Positions 7,743 to 14,306 of a stretch of DNA of 36,212 nucleotides are shown in pieces. Below the pieces are notes generated by a model. It worked only from the letters and a program-made list of their open reading frames with translations. It had not been told where the DNA came from and ran no database searches. Source of the stretch: a virus; IMG/VR virus record IMGVR_UViG_3300035698_001164, positions 1-36,212 of that record. One strand, 5' to 3'. Both the position numbers and the translations under genes were made by a program. The first letter of the stretch is position 1. Every line of letters begins with the position of its first letter.

Positions 7743-8444
7743 TTACCAGCCTGCTTGTTTAAGTATTTTTTCTGCATATAATTTATCATCGGGGTATTCT
7801 TTAAACTTTTTCTGCCAAAAGTCTGGGTCAATCCAAGGCCATACTATCTTAATCTGATCACCGTTCATATTCTCAAGATAGTCTTGCCCTGACTTGCTGT
7901 TAAACAACAACCACGGACTAATGCGCCCAGTTGATATTGCAAATGCTATGGTGTTTTCGTTTCCATATCGCAAAAAATCATGTGCTGGATTACCAGTTTT
8001 GTCACTCCATTTCATGCTGTACTTGATACCACGCTCAAGTGCATCTTGCAATGCTTCGCGTTTTATGTATTGCTGTAAGTACTCATCGTATACAGCTTCC
8101 TTGCACCAGTGATCTATCTTTTTGTTGTTTGCTAGTATCCACTGTAAAAACTTGGGTACGTTTATAGCGTTAATAGCCTGACAGTGTCTACCCCACTTCA
8201 CAAATGCTTTGTAATACGGGCTTTTAACAAAATCTGCAAATGTTTTTAGTTTAGCACTGCCTTGTGTTGTTTCGTAGAAACGCAAATAGGCTTGTAAACC
8301 TATTTGTACACCTACTTCTTTTTCTTCTTGAAATCTCTTTTTTGGTTCACACAGATGAACAGCTAGACTGTTTTCTCGCTTGAACTCGCGTTTGCAATAC
8401 TTGCAAACATAGACTTCACTTTTTGTCTGCGGTGCCACTATCAC
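7743..8444 (-). CDS. hypothetical protein with N-terminal zinc finger
   Basis: 233 residues. The N-terminus has a C2H2/C2HC-like finger: C14 and C17 (VCKYCKREF), then H30 and C32 (AVHLC). The remainder is aromatic- and Lys-rich and probably helical, ending in a Trp-rich IKIVWPWIDPDFWQKKF segment. The start is GTG at 8444, supported by AAGGA 8 bases upstream, and the gene overlaps the gp62-like gene by 29 bases. The finger suggests DNA, RNA or protein binding. Its place beside replication genes hints at a replication or transcription accessory role, but no family was recognised. Confidence 0.65.
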   Translation of the reverse strand: MIVAPQTKSEVYVCKYCKREFKRENSLAVHLCEPKKRFQEEKEVGVQIGLQAYLRFYETTQGSAKLKTFADFVKSPYYKAFVKWGRHCQAINAINVPKFLQWILANNKKIDHWCKEAVYDEYLQQYIKREALQDALERGIKYSMKWSDKTGNPAHDFLRYGNENTIAFAISTGRISPWLLFNSKSGQDYLENMNGDQIKIVWPWIDPDFWQKKFKEYPDDKLYAEKILKQAGW

Positions 8445-8865
8445 GCATGTATTCCTTCAGTTCGCTATTGGTTACCAATTTACTTAGTAAATCAATTTCA
8501 TCTGCTTTCATTGCAGGATACAACTCCATCAGCGTTTTCTTTGCTATGTTGTTGCCTTTGTCTTTTTTCTTAGGCGCAATCCACTGGTGCTTATGGTTAC
8601 CCATACCTGGACTAACACTTGTTGCACACAACCATTGTAGTTTTGGATGTTTGTTGATGTCAAAGAAATGCTTGTTAAAGCGCTCGTTGCAGGATATCAA
8701 GTAATATTCTTGTAGCTCGCTACTTCCCTGTACACTGCTTCCCCAGCGTATCATCAGATAGTTTGAAAACTTTTTGCGCTCTTCGTCTGTCAGACTGTCA
8801 TAAAAATCTCGATCTTTGCTGTCAAAGCAACGCATTTCATTTGCTATGTTGAGCTTATCGCTCAT
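8416..8865 (-). CDS. 62: probable clamp-loader small subunit, gp62-like
   Basis: 149 residues from the ATG at 8865, which has GGAG 8 bases upstream; the frame is open to 8934 but without a ribosome site. The segment ANEMRCFDSKDRDFYDSL, followed by KKFSNYL, resembles the ANEMN...D...F pattern I associate with gp62 proteins of marine T4-like phages. The C-terminal TLMELYPAMKADEIDLLSKL helix followed by LKEYM is also similar. T4 gp62 (187 residues) joins gp44 to load the sliding clamp. The call is tentative because gp62 diverges fast. The gene overlaps its neighbours on both sides. Confidence 0.5.
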   Translation of the reverse strand: MSDKLNIANEMRCFDSKDRDFYDSLTDEERKKFSNYLMIRWGSSVQGSSELQEYYLISCNERFNKHFFDINKHPKLQWLCATSVSPGMGNHKHQWIAPKKKDKGNNIAKKTLMELYPAMKADEIDLLSKLVTNSELKEYMRDSGTADKK

Positions 8866-9079
8866 TGCGTTTTCTCCAAACTTTATGCAAAAAGTAAAAC
8901 CAAAATCCATTGATAATAGGTTCAACAAATGCATCTACTTCGGCAAGTTCTAAACTAGCACCAGTAATTACTCTTACACAAACAATTGCAATTAGGATAT
9001 GCCCAATGGTGTATACAACAGCAAGTTTAAGACTGCTGTCGCCTGCTAACAGTTTGTATATGTGTTTTACAGAAATCAT
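8855..9079 (-). CDS. DUF2061-like small membrane protein
   Basis: 74 residues with two hydrophobic helices (about 17-42 and 50-66) and a FYFLHKVWRKR end. The pattern of conserved polar residues (VYTIGHILIA, VRVITGA, VEPIINGFWFYFLHKVW) fits the DUF2061 family of small predicted inner-membrane proteins, which usually end in YYxHExxW. Function is unknown in bacteria too. The start forms a TAATG overlap with the upstream gene, and the end overlaps the gp62-like gene by 11 bases. Confidence 0.6.
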   Translation of the reverse strand: MISVKHIYKLLAGDSSLKLAVVYTIGHILIAIVCVRVITGASLELAEVDAFVEPIINGFWFYFLHKVWRKRNER

Positions 9080-9579
9080 TAGAATGCCTGCATGATGTCA
9101 ACAATTTCGCAGTTCCTAGAAATATCTTTAACAAAGTAAACACAACGAGGCTTATAACCATCATCAATTGGAACTGCTAGCATTTGCCCATTCTTTAACT
9201 TTGGTACATACCAAGTTACATCCTGATACACATCAACAATTTCAATATCCAAGTAAGTAGGAGCAAAACTAGTTAACGGATTAAATTCAAAGACTTTGAA
9301 TCCTCTATCGTTAATACTAGTAAGTGCTAGCATCTCTAGATCGCCCACATCTGGCTCTCCAATCAACACTTGCCAGTCAATTGGCATTTTCATAGTAGTA
9401 TTGCCAATTTTAAGCACTAGTGCTGGACTATTAAACGTTTCTAAGAAAATCAACGGAATGTAAAAATGATCTGCATTTGTTGGATCACTGTTGTCAAATA
9501 TTGCAAACCGCATATCGTCAATTTCTTCAGGTAATGTATCCAAATCAAATACAGTATTATCTAGTGTTAATATTCTCAT
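9079..9579 (-). CDS. conserved-looking phage hypothetical protein
   Basis: 166 residues, acidic, beta-rich, without cysteine clusters or membrane segments. It opens MRILTLDNTVFDLDTLPEEI and has a TWYVPKLKNGQMLAVPID stretch followed by a single YFVKDISRNC region. I believe similar proteins occur next to uvsW in marine T4-like phages but cannot name a function. The ATG at 9579 has no ribosome site of its own: the only GGAG serves a five-codon reading frame (9593-9576) whose stop overlaps this ATG as ATGA. Confidence 0.7.
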   Translation of the reverse strand: MRILTLDNTVFDLDTLPEEIDDMRFAIFDNSDPTNADHFYIPLIFLETFNSPALVLKIGNTTMKMPIDWQVLIGEPDVGDLEMLALTSINDRGFKVFEFNPLTSFAPTYLDIEIVDVYQDVTWYVPKLKNGQMLAVPIDDGYKPRCVYFVKDISRNCEIVDIMQAF

Positions 9580-9593
9580 TTTATTTTTTCCAT
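9576..9593 (-). promoter_or_regulatory. five-codon upstream reading frame (MEKIK)
   Basis: ATG at 9593 with GGAG 5 bases upstream encodes MEKIK, then TGA overlaps the ATG of the 9579 gene (ATGA). The downstream gene has no other Shine-Dalgarno, so this minicistron could deliver ribosomes by re-initiation. Confidence 0.4.
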
Positions 9594-9606
9594 AGTAACT
9601 CCAAGT

Positions 9607-9621
9607 TGATAATGATTATCC
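9607..9621. promoter_or_regulatory. Fur-box-like 7-1-7 inverted repeat
   Basis: The plus strand reads TGATAATGATTATCC, differing at one position from the 7-1-7 Fur consensus TGATAATNATTATCA. It spans the uvsW stop codon. No recognisable promoter overlaps it, so it may be a chance palindrome. Confidence 0.25.
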
Positions 9622-11079
9622 ATTCCAGACTAACTTTTCTACAGTAAATGGATAGTTTGCTTCTTTGTAAAACACTTTTCGTTTGGTCAAGTGGCGCTTG
9701 GCAAATTTACAAGTGCTGGTTACATCCCAGATTTGAACGTGGTCTTTATCTTCTGCTTTACGAATACCACGTCCAATACTTTGTATAACTCGTACAAAAC
9801 TTTTACCAGGTTCTAATAGTACCAGATTAAAAATACGTGGTAGATTAATGCCCACGGCTGCAACACCGTATGTTGCAATAATAATCTTACCAGTTGATGT
9901 AGCAATTTCGTCATATTCATCTTGTCGGGCTTTTGCTTTAGTTGAGCCACTTACAAACACAGCGTTGTCACCTAATCTGCTGAGTAGTTCAGTGCCTGCA
10001 CTAATACGATCAACTAGTACAAGTGTATTGCCAGTTTTATTTACTTCATACACCATGTTAGCAATAGTGTCTAACCTGCCTTTATCTTCAAAAAGAAATT
10101 TTAGTTCACTTTGGTAATTTGAAAACTCTGCATTGTCCACTAACTGTACAACATTTACATGACAGTTTGCAAGTACGCCTTTTTCCTGTAGACTGCTAGC
10201 ACTAAGTTGATTGATCACCGGGCCTAGACTACAGTGTATCGCCTGGAATTCAAATTGCTCTTTAGGGACTGTACCTGTTAACCCCCAACGCAGTGGTATT
10301 TTACTCATTACCCCAGTTAACAATGTTTTTAGTGCGTCTGCTTTAGCCATGTGCACTTCGTCAACAATAACAGCTACCACGTCCTCTAAGAAATCGTGTA
10401 TAGTAATGTCCACTGTGTGATTCTTGGTATTCTTTAGCAACACATTCAAACTTTGCCATGTGCAAATTGTATGCTTGTGTCCAAACTCTTTTCTATCGCC
10501 GTAGAACACACCTACATCTAATTGCATATTTGCATAGTCTGCTTCAGTTTGTGTTACTAGACTTTTGTTTGGTACAATAACAATTGAACGTCCATAATTT
10601 TCAACACGTTCGCTTAATGCAGCAGTCATAATAGTTTTGCCTGCACCTGTTGCAATTTCTTGAATGCACTGTGGGTTTTCTAAAAAACTGTTTACAAGTT
10701 CAACTTGATAGTCGCGCAGCTTAATAGGCTGCCCTACTGCTGGATGATTCTTTGGCCAAAGTATATCAGCATAAGCGTCCTCAGTGACTGGCTCAAACTT
10801 AAACACAGTTTGATATTCTCTGTTGTCTTGCACTTCAATATCGTAGTTAAAGTCTTCAAGTATAGGAATAATATCAGGTAGCAAGTTTAAATATGTACTG
10901 CCGCCCATTTGGAAGTATGCAACTTTGCCGTCCCATCGGCCTAGCCGAACTGCTGGTAAGTATCTTGCGTGTGGTACATCATACTTAAATGTGTTAACTA
11001 GCTTTTTACGAACATCCAGTTCTAGGCCAGTGATTTTTAAGTTAACTTCATCGTTTATTACTAGTGTTGCTGTTCTCAT
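9616..11079 (-). CDS. uvsW: UvsW-type SF2 DNA/RNA helicase
   Basis: 487 residues (T4 UvsW is 587 including UvsW.1). An N-terminal substrate-binding segment (about 1-110) contains RLGRWDGKVAYF. The helicase core shows a Q-motif-like LRDYQVELV, Walker A TGAGKT (144-149), DEVH (240-243), a GLTGT motif III and motif VI QSIGRGIRKA. UvsW drives branch migration and fork regression and switches off R-loop-primed origin use late in infection. The N-terminus overlaps the upstream gene by 32 bases. The ATG at 11079 has only a weak GAGAA site, so coupling is likely. Confidence 0.92.
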   Translation of the reverse strand: MRTATLVINDEVNLKITGLELDVRKKLVNTFKYDVPHARYLPAVRLGRWDGKVAYFQMGGSTYLNLLPDIIPILEDFNYDIEVQDNREYQTVFKFEPVTEDAYADILWPKNHPAVGQPIKLRDYQVELVNSFLENPQCIQEIATGAGKTIMTAALSERVENYGRSIVIVPNKSLVTQTEADYANMQLDVGVFYGDRKEFGHKHTICTWQSLNVLLKNTKNHTVDITIHDFLEDVVAVIVDEVHMAKADALKTLLTGVMSKIPLRWGLTGTVPKEQFEFQAIHCSLGPVINQLSASSLQEKGVLANCHVNVVQLVDNAEFSNYQSELKFLFEDKGRLDTIANMVYEVNKTGNTLVLVDRISAGTELLSRLGDNAVFVSGSTKAKARQDEYDEIATSTGKIIIATYGVAAVGINLPRIFNLVLLEPGKSFVRVIQSIGRGIRKAEDKDHVQIWDVTSTCKFAKRHLTKRKVFYKEANYPFTVEKLVWNG

Positions 11080-11824
11080 AAATTAGTTCTCGCAAATCTT
11101 TACTATTTGTTGGAAATATATCAAGTCCATTACAGCGTATTTCATATCCTTTTTCTCTTAAACAATGTTGTACATATGCTTCATCTATTATGGTTTGACA
11201 TGGAGACTCAGCGTTGCGGTCTTCTAAAACGTCTAGTAACCATGCATTGCATTGATATTGCGAGTTATGATAACGTTGTTGTGCTATCCAATTGCATTGA
11301 TTGCTCTCCATTGTAGCAGTGTCTGCTATCAAAGTCAAGCCCAAACGGTCAATTAAATCTGGAAATACATTTTTATTAAATAGATCCAGTGCTGTTATGT
11401 GTCCCTCAATATTTGGATATGATGCCGTTACGTTATCAACTAACCAAAAACTTATGTATTCTCTTATAGCCCAAGGTTTTGTAATTATTACAAATTCTGA
11501 ATTTGTAATAGTATTCCATTTACATAGGTTTTCTATAAAATTTGGAAAGTTTTTTTGTAAGCTTTCCATTATATTGTTATTGGCTTGTTTCACCAGTTGA
11601 TTGTTTAGGTAATCTAAATAATGCCCCGGGCTTGGTGCAATTATCACATCTGCAGTTTCTTCCATCTTGTGATCGTGCAAAAAATGAGTTTTAGTGTTAA
11701 ACCCATGGCTACTGCCAGTAGATTCAATTTTTATTTCTGCGCCGTTGCCTAAGTTACTATATGCATAAATTGATTGCATAACATAATGCCCATAGCACCC
11801 TGGTCTCCAAGTTACATGTATCAT
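11048..11824 (-). CDS. hypothetical protein, possible P-loop/sulfotransferase-like
   Basis: 258 residues from the ATG at 11824. A TTG five codons upstream (11839) is an alternative, and neither has a clear ribosome site. The protein begins MIHVTWRPGCYGHYVMQSIY, whose WRPGCYGHY segment sits where a nucleotide-binding loop of sulfotransferase-like proteins would. A VIITKPWAIREYISFWL segment follows mid-protein. Several Trp, Tyr and Cys residues occur in the C-terminal third. The evidence is too thin for a firm family. It overlaps uvsW by 32 bases. Confidence 0.5.
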   Translation of the reverse strand: MIHVTWRPGCYGHYVMQSIYAYSNLGNGAEIKIESTGSSHGFNTKTHFLHDHKMEETADVIIAPSPGHYLDYLNNQLVKQANNNIMESLQKNFPNFIENLCKWNTITNSEFVIITKPWAIREYISFWLVDNVTASYPNIEGHITALDLFNKNVFPDLIDRLGLTLIADTATMESNQCNWIAQQRYHNSQYQCNAWLLDVLEDRNAESPCQTIIDEAYVQHCLREKGYEIRCNGLDIFPTNSKDLRELIYENSNTSNKR

Positions 11825-11853
11825 ATTATTAATTACCAAAAGGAAAGTTTAAG

Positions 11854-11870
11854 TCATAATAGTATTATGA
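11854..11870. repeat. 17-bp perfect palindrome
   Basis: TCATAATA-G-TATTATGA: 8-base arms around one base, 30 bases before the ATG at 11824. It could be an operator or an mRNA leader hairpin. A 19-codon reading frame (MKTITVRLSKKDNHNTIMT, ATG at 11911, AAGAGA upstream) runs across it on the minus strand, but its coding status is uncertain. Confidence 0.5.
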
Positions 11871-11926
11871 TTGTCTTTTTTACTAAGTCTAACAGTTATG
11901 GTCTTCATGTAATCTCTTTTATTTTT

Positions 11927-11957
11927 AAAAGGACGGGCAGTATATTTCAACTGCCCG
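11927..11957 (-). terminator. candidate terminator after the AAA+ gene
   Basis: On the minus strand CGGGCAGT-TGAAATAT-ACTGCCCG forms an 8-bp stem (11957-11934), followed by TCC and TTTT. The U-run is short, so termination may be partial. It is the second hairpin after the AAA+ gene stop at 12007. Confidence 0.5.
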
Positions 11958-11966
11958 CCAAGTTTT

Positions 11967-12003
11967 AGATCGTCCAGGAGCTAGACTGTTTAAATGACGA
12001 TCT
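11967..12003 (-). promoter_or_regulatory. 3'-UTR hairpin with anti-Shine-Dalgarno loop
   Basis: AGATCGTC (12003-11996) pairs with GACGATCT (11974-11967), an 8-bp stem with a 21-base loop, 3 bases after the AAA+ stop codon. The loop contains GTCTAGCTCCT, the exact complement of the AGGAGCTAGAC ribosome site just before the same gene's ATG. The hairpin and the complementarity are read directly; the regulatory role is inferred. Confidence 0.5.
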
Positions 12004-12006
12004 GTT

Positions 12007-12822
12007 TTACCTACGGCGCATAACAGTGCTCTCAGCAAGTTCTTTCCAGTTAGGAGAGACTTTTGTAAGATCAGCTATTTTCAGCGCCATACGCAAACTC
12101 ATTTCACGAAGTATGTCTTTCTTTTCATTCATAAAGTCGAGTATTTCGGTTTCTTGTGCTTTGCTAATATCATACCCATTAAACAGTTCACCTGTGTTAC
12201 AAATTTGTTTGATACGCAAGAGCTTGTCACGCATTGTATCTAGTGTAAGATCCAAATAGTGGCAGCGACTCTGCAATGCTTCCAAGTGATCTTGCAGTTT
12301 CCTGCTGCGAATATTTTCAAACTTAACGTTGGTAATGAAGATAACACCACCTTTGAATTCAAACTTATTTGGAATACCTTCTACACGAAGCTTTGCACTA
12401 TCAGCGTTCCAGTGCAGCACACGCTTCTTGCCGCTGTCTAGTGCAGCTTTTAAGATGTTGAGACTAAGCTCGTCCATAAGAACACTATCGCAGTCATCAA
12501 ACACTAATACGTGATTTTTGTCTGCATGCTCAAACAGTTTAGCATAAAGTCCTAGTGCAGTCATTGCACCTTTAACAACTTCGTACTTAATACTTCGGCC
12601 AGCAATTGCATCCATCATTGAACTTTTATCAAGTTCTTTTTCAACACCGTAGCTTTTACCAACACCCGGTGGTCCAGTTACAATCATTGCACGAACATCG
12701 CCGGCAATAACTGCTTTGGTCATATCATGTAGAATGTTAAAGCGGGTTTCAATACGCTTCATTACTGCATCATCAGATTCAAATTTAATTGTATTAGCTT
12801 CTGTTTGTTTTGCGTTACGCAT
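12007..12822 (-). CDS. AAA+ ATPase, possible gp44-like clamp-loader subunit
   Basis: 271 residues. Walker A is GPPGVGKS (50-57), Walker B VLVFDDCD (105-112), a sensor-1-type FITN is near 162-165, and an SRC triplet at 185-187 (LQSRCHYL). SRC is the arginine-finger motif of clamp loaders. T4 gp44 is 319 residues, so this is shorter, and the DEAD/DExx box is DDCD. It could be gp44 or one of the uncharacterised AAA+ proteins common in marine phages. The ATG has AAGGAG 8 bases upstream, with a consensus sigma-70 promoter before it. Confidence 0.75.
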   Translation of the reverse strand: MRNAKQTEANTIKFESDDAVMKRIETRFNILHDMTKAVIAGDVRAMIVTGPPGVGKSYGVEKELDKSSMMDAIAGRSIKYEVVKGAMTALGLYAKLFEHADKNHVLVFDDCDSVLMDELSLNILKAALDSGKKRVLHWNADSAKLRVEGIPNKFEFKGGVIFITNVKFENIRSRKLQDHLEALQSRCHYLDLTLDTMRDKLLRIKQICNTGELFNGYDISKAQETEILDFMNEKKDILREMSLRMALKIADLTKVSPNWKELAESTVMRRR

Positions 12823-12834
12823 GTCTAGCTCCTT
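12823..12834 (-). promoter_or_regulatory. ribosome site of the AAA+ gene
   Basis: AAGGAGCTAGAC immediately before the ATG. It is the target of the complementary loop at 11976-11986. Confidence 0.6.
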
Positions 12835-12864
12835 ACAGTGTTTGCTTTTTCAGCTTATGTATAC

Positions 12865-12893
12865 ATTATAAGATAGTTTTATTGCAATGTCAA
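12865..12893 (-). promoter_or_regulatory. consensus sigma-70 promoter
   Basis: Minus strand TTGACA (12893-12888), 17-base spacer, TATAAT (12870-12865). Both hexamers are perfect. It drives the AAA+ ATPase gene with a leader of about 35 bases. Confidence 0.88.
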
Positions 12894-12927
12894 CCGATAT
12901 TTTTACACCTCACCCATTTACATAACA

Positions 12928-13107
12928 TCATTTTTTACCCTTGGGTTCAGGTTTTGCTTTTGGTGCCTTTGGGCGGCCGCGCTTGCGCTGCCATAGATTT
13001 ATTAACAAATCTTCAGTGCGGGCATTGGGCTCACATACTGTGATCTCATTGCCTTTGGCTAGCCAGGCATCAATTTCTTCTTGCGGAGTGGGTTCATGTA
13101 TTGACAA
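12928..13107 (-). CDS. small AT-hook-like protein
   Basis: 59 residues from a TTG start at 13107 with AGAGGA 7 bases upstream; too short for usual ORF cut-offs. The N-terminal half is acidic (SIHEPTPQEEIDAWLAKG). The C-terminus is RKRGRPKAPKAKPEPKGKK, containing RGRP, the core of AT-hook DNA-binding motifs. A DNA-binding or host-transcription-interfering role is possible but not shown. It is the last gene of a three-gene cluster behind the promoter at 13546-13574. Confidence 0.6.
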   Translation of the reverse strand: MSIHEPTPQEEIDAWLAKGNEITVCEPNARTEDLLINLWQRKRGRPKAPKAKPEPKGKK

Positions 13108-13125
13108 TATAATTTCCTCTATTTC

Positions 13126-13359
13126 TTACTTTTTCTTGCATTTCATAATCATGTTAAGCACTTCTGGATACTTGCCATCCATGTCACTAATCACTGCTTC
13201 AATGGCTTCAAGAATAACTAGTTCGATCAGCACATGAACTTCATCCACAATACCTGACGGCAGCGTGATCATCCATGCTTCCATTTCACTTTCGTACTCT
13301 ATGTCTGAAAGTTTCTCAAGCAATTTTGCTTGTCTTACAGTTAGCCCATTAATTTTCAT
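13126..13359 (-). CDS. small hypothetical protein
   Basis: 77 residues from the ATG at 13359 (AAAGA upstream); the frame is open to 13473 but that part is covered by another gene. It begins MKINGLTVRQAKLLEKLSDI and has a hydrophobic VHVLIELVILEAIEAVI helix and a Lys-rich end. It overlaps the previous small gene by 11 bases. Function unknown. Confidence 0.6.
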   Translation of the reverse strand: MKINGLTVRQAKLLEKLSDIEYESEMEAWMITLPSGIVDEVHVLIELVILEAIEAVISDMDGKYPEVLNMIMKCKKK

Positions 13360-13516
13360 TATTTTGTTCTTTAAACATATGTTTAAGCATCCATCGGTGT
13401 TTATTAAAATAATACTTGTTATCATAATCTGCCGGGCAGCGTGTCCATGCAAAGATTTCATCGCGGTGTTCATGCCATTTATGTAAACAAAACAATCTAA
13501 ATTTTGAATCTTCCAA
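13349..13516 (-). CDS. small basic/aromatic hypothetical protein, TTG start
   Basis: 55 residues from TTG at 13516, with AGGAG 10 bases upstream and a sigma-70 promoter before that. The sequence is rich in His, Trp, Tyr and Lys, for example FRLFCLHKWHEHRDEIF, with a Cys pair (C10 and C27). It ends KEQNNEN and overlaps the next gene by 11 bases, as is typical here. No family recognised. Its place first behind an early promoter fits a small host-takeover protein, which is inference. Confidence 0.55.
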   Translation of the reverse strand: MEDSKFRLFCLHKWHEHRDEIFAWTRCPADYDNKYYFNKHRWMLKHMFKEQNNEN

Positions 13517-13545
13517 ACTGGTGGTACTCCTGTTCTTATACTAAT

Positions 13546-13574
13546 ATACTAGCACAGAACAATGATGTTGTCAA
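13546..13574 (-). promoter_or_regulatory. sigma-70 early promoter
   Basis: Minus strand TTGACA (13574-13569), 17-base spacer, TAGTAT (13551-13546). It serves the three small genes 13516-12928. Confidence 0.75.
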
Positions 13575-13575
13575 G

Positions 13576-13600
13576 AAAAAAGCACCCACAAGGGTGCCTT
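13576..13600 (-). terminator. intrinsic terminator
   Basis: Minus strand GCACCC-TTGT-GGGTGC (13597-13582) with flanking A-T extension, followed by TTTTTT. It ends the 13631-14182 gene and sits directly against the next promoter. Confidence 0.8.
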
Positions 13601-13630
13601 TAACGTTTTTATATTGTGTATTATGCTTGA

Positions 13631-14182
13631 TTATGCAGCAACCCATTGTGCTGGACATCTACCTGTGCAAGTAAGTTCGTCACCTGCGCACACAGTAAAG
13701 AACCAGCCTGCCCATGTTGGGTTAGCCTCGGTACCGGTTGTAGTTTGATCTGCTTCTAGAGTCGGTGCCGCACCATTGATGAGGATAGCCGAACGGTCAG
13801 CTAGTGCTGTATCACTGCCATCGCCGAATGGATCAATATTGCTTGAACTCCAGAAACCTGGACCTATTAACGTATTGTTTGCATCAGTGATCGCATAGTG
13901 GCCCGTCGATGCGTCGGTACTTGCTAGACCAGGTGTACTAAACCACAACGTGCCGACCTTTATCATACCCGAATTAACTGTTACACTCAGTGAGTGCTCA
14001 GTTAACTCAGTTGAACCGGTGTCTTCAAATGTCCAGGTTCCCATGACTTGATAACCTAGAAAGTCATCGTCTGCATTTCCTGCAACAACATCGCCGCTTG
14101 CTACTGTTACACCATCCCAAAGGACGGTCCAGTTTGCGTCAGCAATTTCTACTCCTAGCAGTTTTACTGTTCTCATAACCAT
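13631..14182 (-). CDS. putative virion/adhesion protein
   Basis: 183 residues, beta-rich, low in Lys, rich in Gly, Thr, Ala and Asp, as in phage structural or tail-associated proteins. The ATG at 14182 follows AGGA by 9 bases; a second ATG two codons in is possible. It shows TWTFEDTGSTELTEHSLSV and an unusual C-terminal CAGDELTCTGRC with three cysteines. It stands alone between a GC-rich inverted repeat upstream and a strong terminator downstream, so it is an independent transcription unit. It is next to the sugar island, so a receptor-interaction role is conceivable. Confidence 0.6.
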   Translation of the reverse strand: MVMRTVKLLGVEIADANWTVLWDGVTVASGDVVAGNADDDFLGYQVMGTWTFEDTGSTELTEHSLSVTVNSGMIKVGTLWFSTPGLASTDASTGHYAITDANNTLIGPGFWSSSNIDPFGDGSDTALADRSAILINGAAPTLEADQTTTGTEANPTWAGWFFTVCAGDELTCTGRCPAQWVAA

Positions 14183-14224
14183 AATTGTTTCCTAACTTTA
14201 AATTATATTACCGCAGTGTTAGGT

Positions 14225-14282
14225 GGCCGCAGTTAAGCGTAGCACGACCCGGAAATACTATAGTCACCACGCAACTGCGGCC
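14225..14282. repeat. GC-rich long inverted repeat (hairpin)
   Basis: GGCCGCAGTT (14225-14234) pairs perfectly with AACTGCGGCC (14273-14282); GCGT/ACGC adds four pairs after a two-base bulge. The loop is 28 bases with an inner ACTATAGT palindrome. It fills the gap between the glycosyltransferase stop (14307) and the putative virion gene. No U-run follows on either strand, so a simple terminator is unlikely. Confidence 0.65.
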
Positions 14283-14306
14283 GCGTTAGTGTTATTATAC
14301 ATGTAT

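Noticed and set aside
11521-11575. GGAAAG...CTTTCC hairpin inside the 11048-11824 gene
   Set aside because: Short stem within coding sequence and no positional reason to regard it as functional.
12941-13237. 98-residue plus-strand reading frame
   Set aside because: It lies opposite two minus-strand genes with good ribosome sites and a promoter; it has none of its own.
14221-14290. tRNA-like fold in the GC-rich hairpin region
   Set aside because: The arm lengths, the T-loop (no GTTCGA) and the anticodon stem do not fit a tRNA on either strand.
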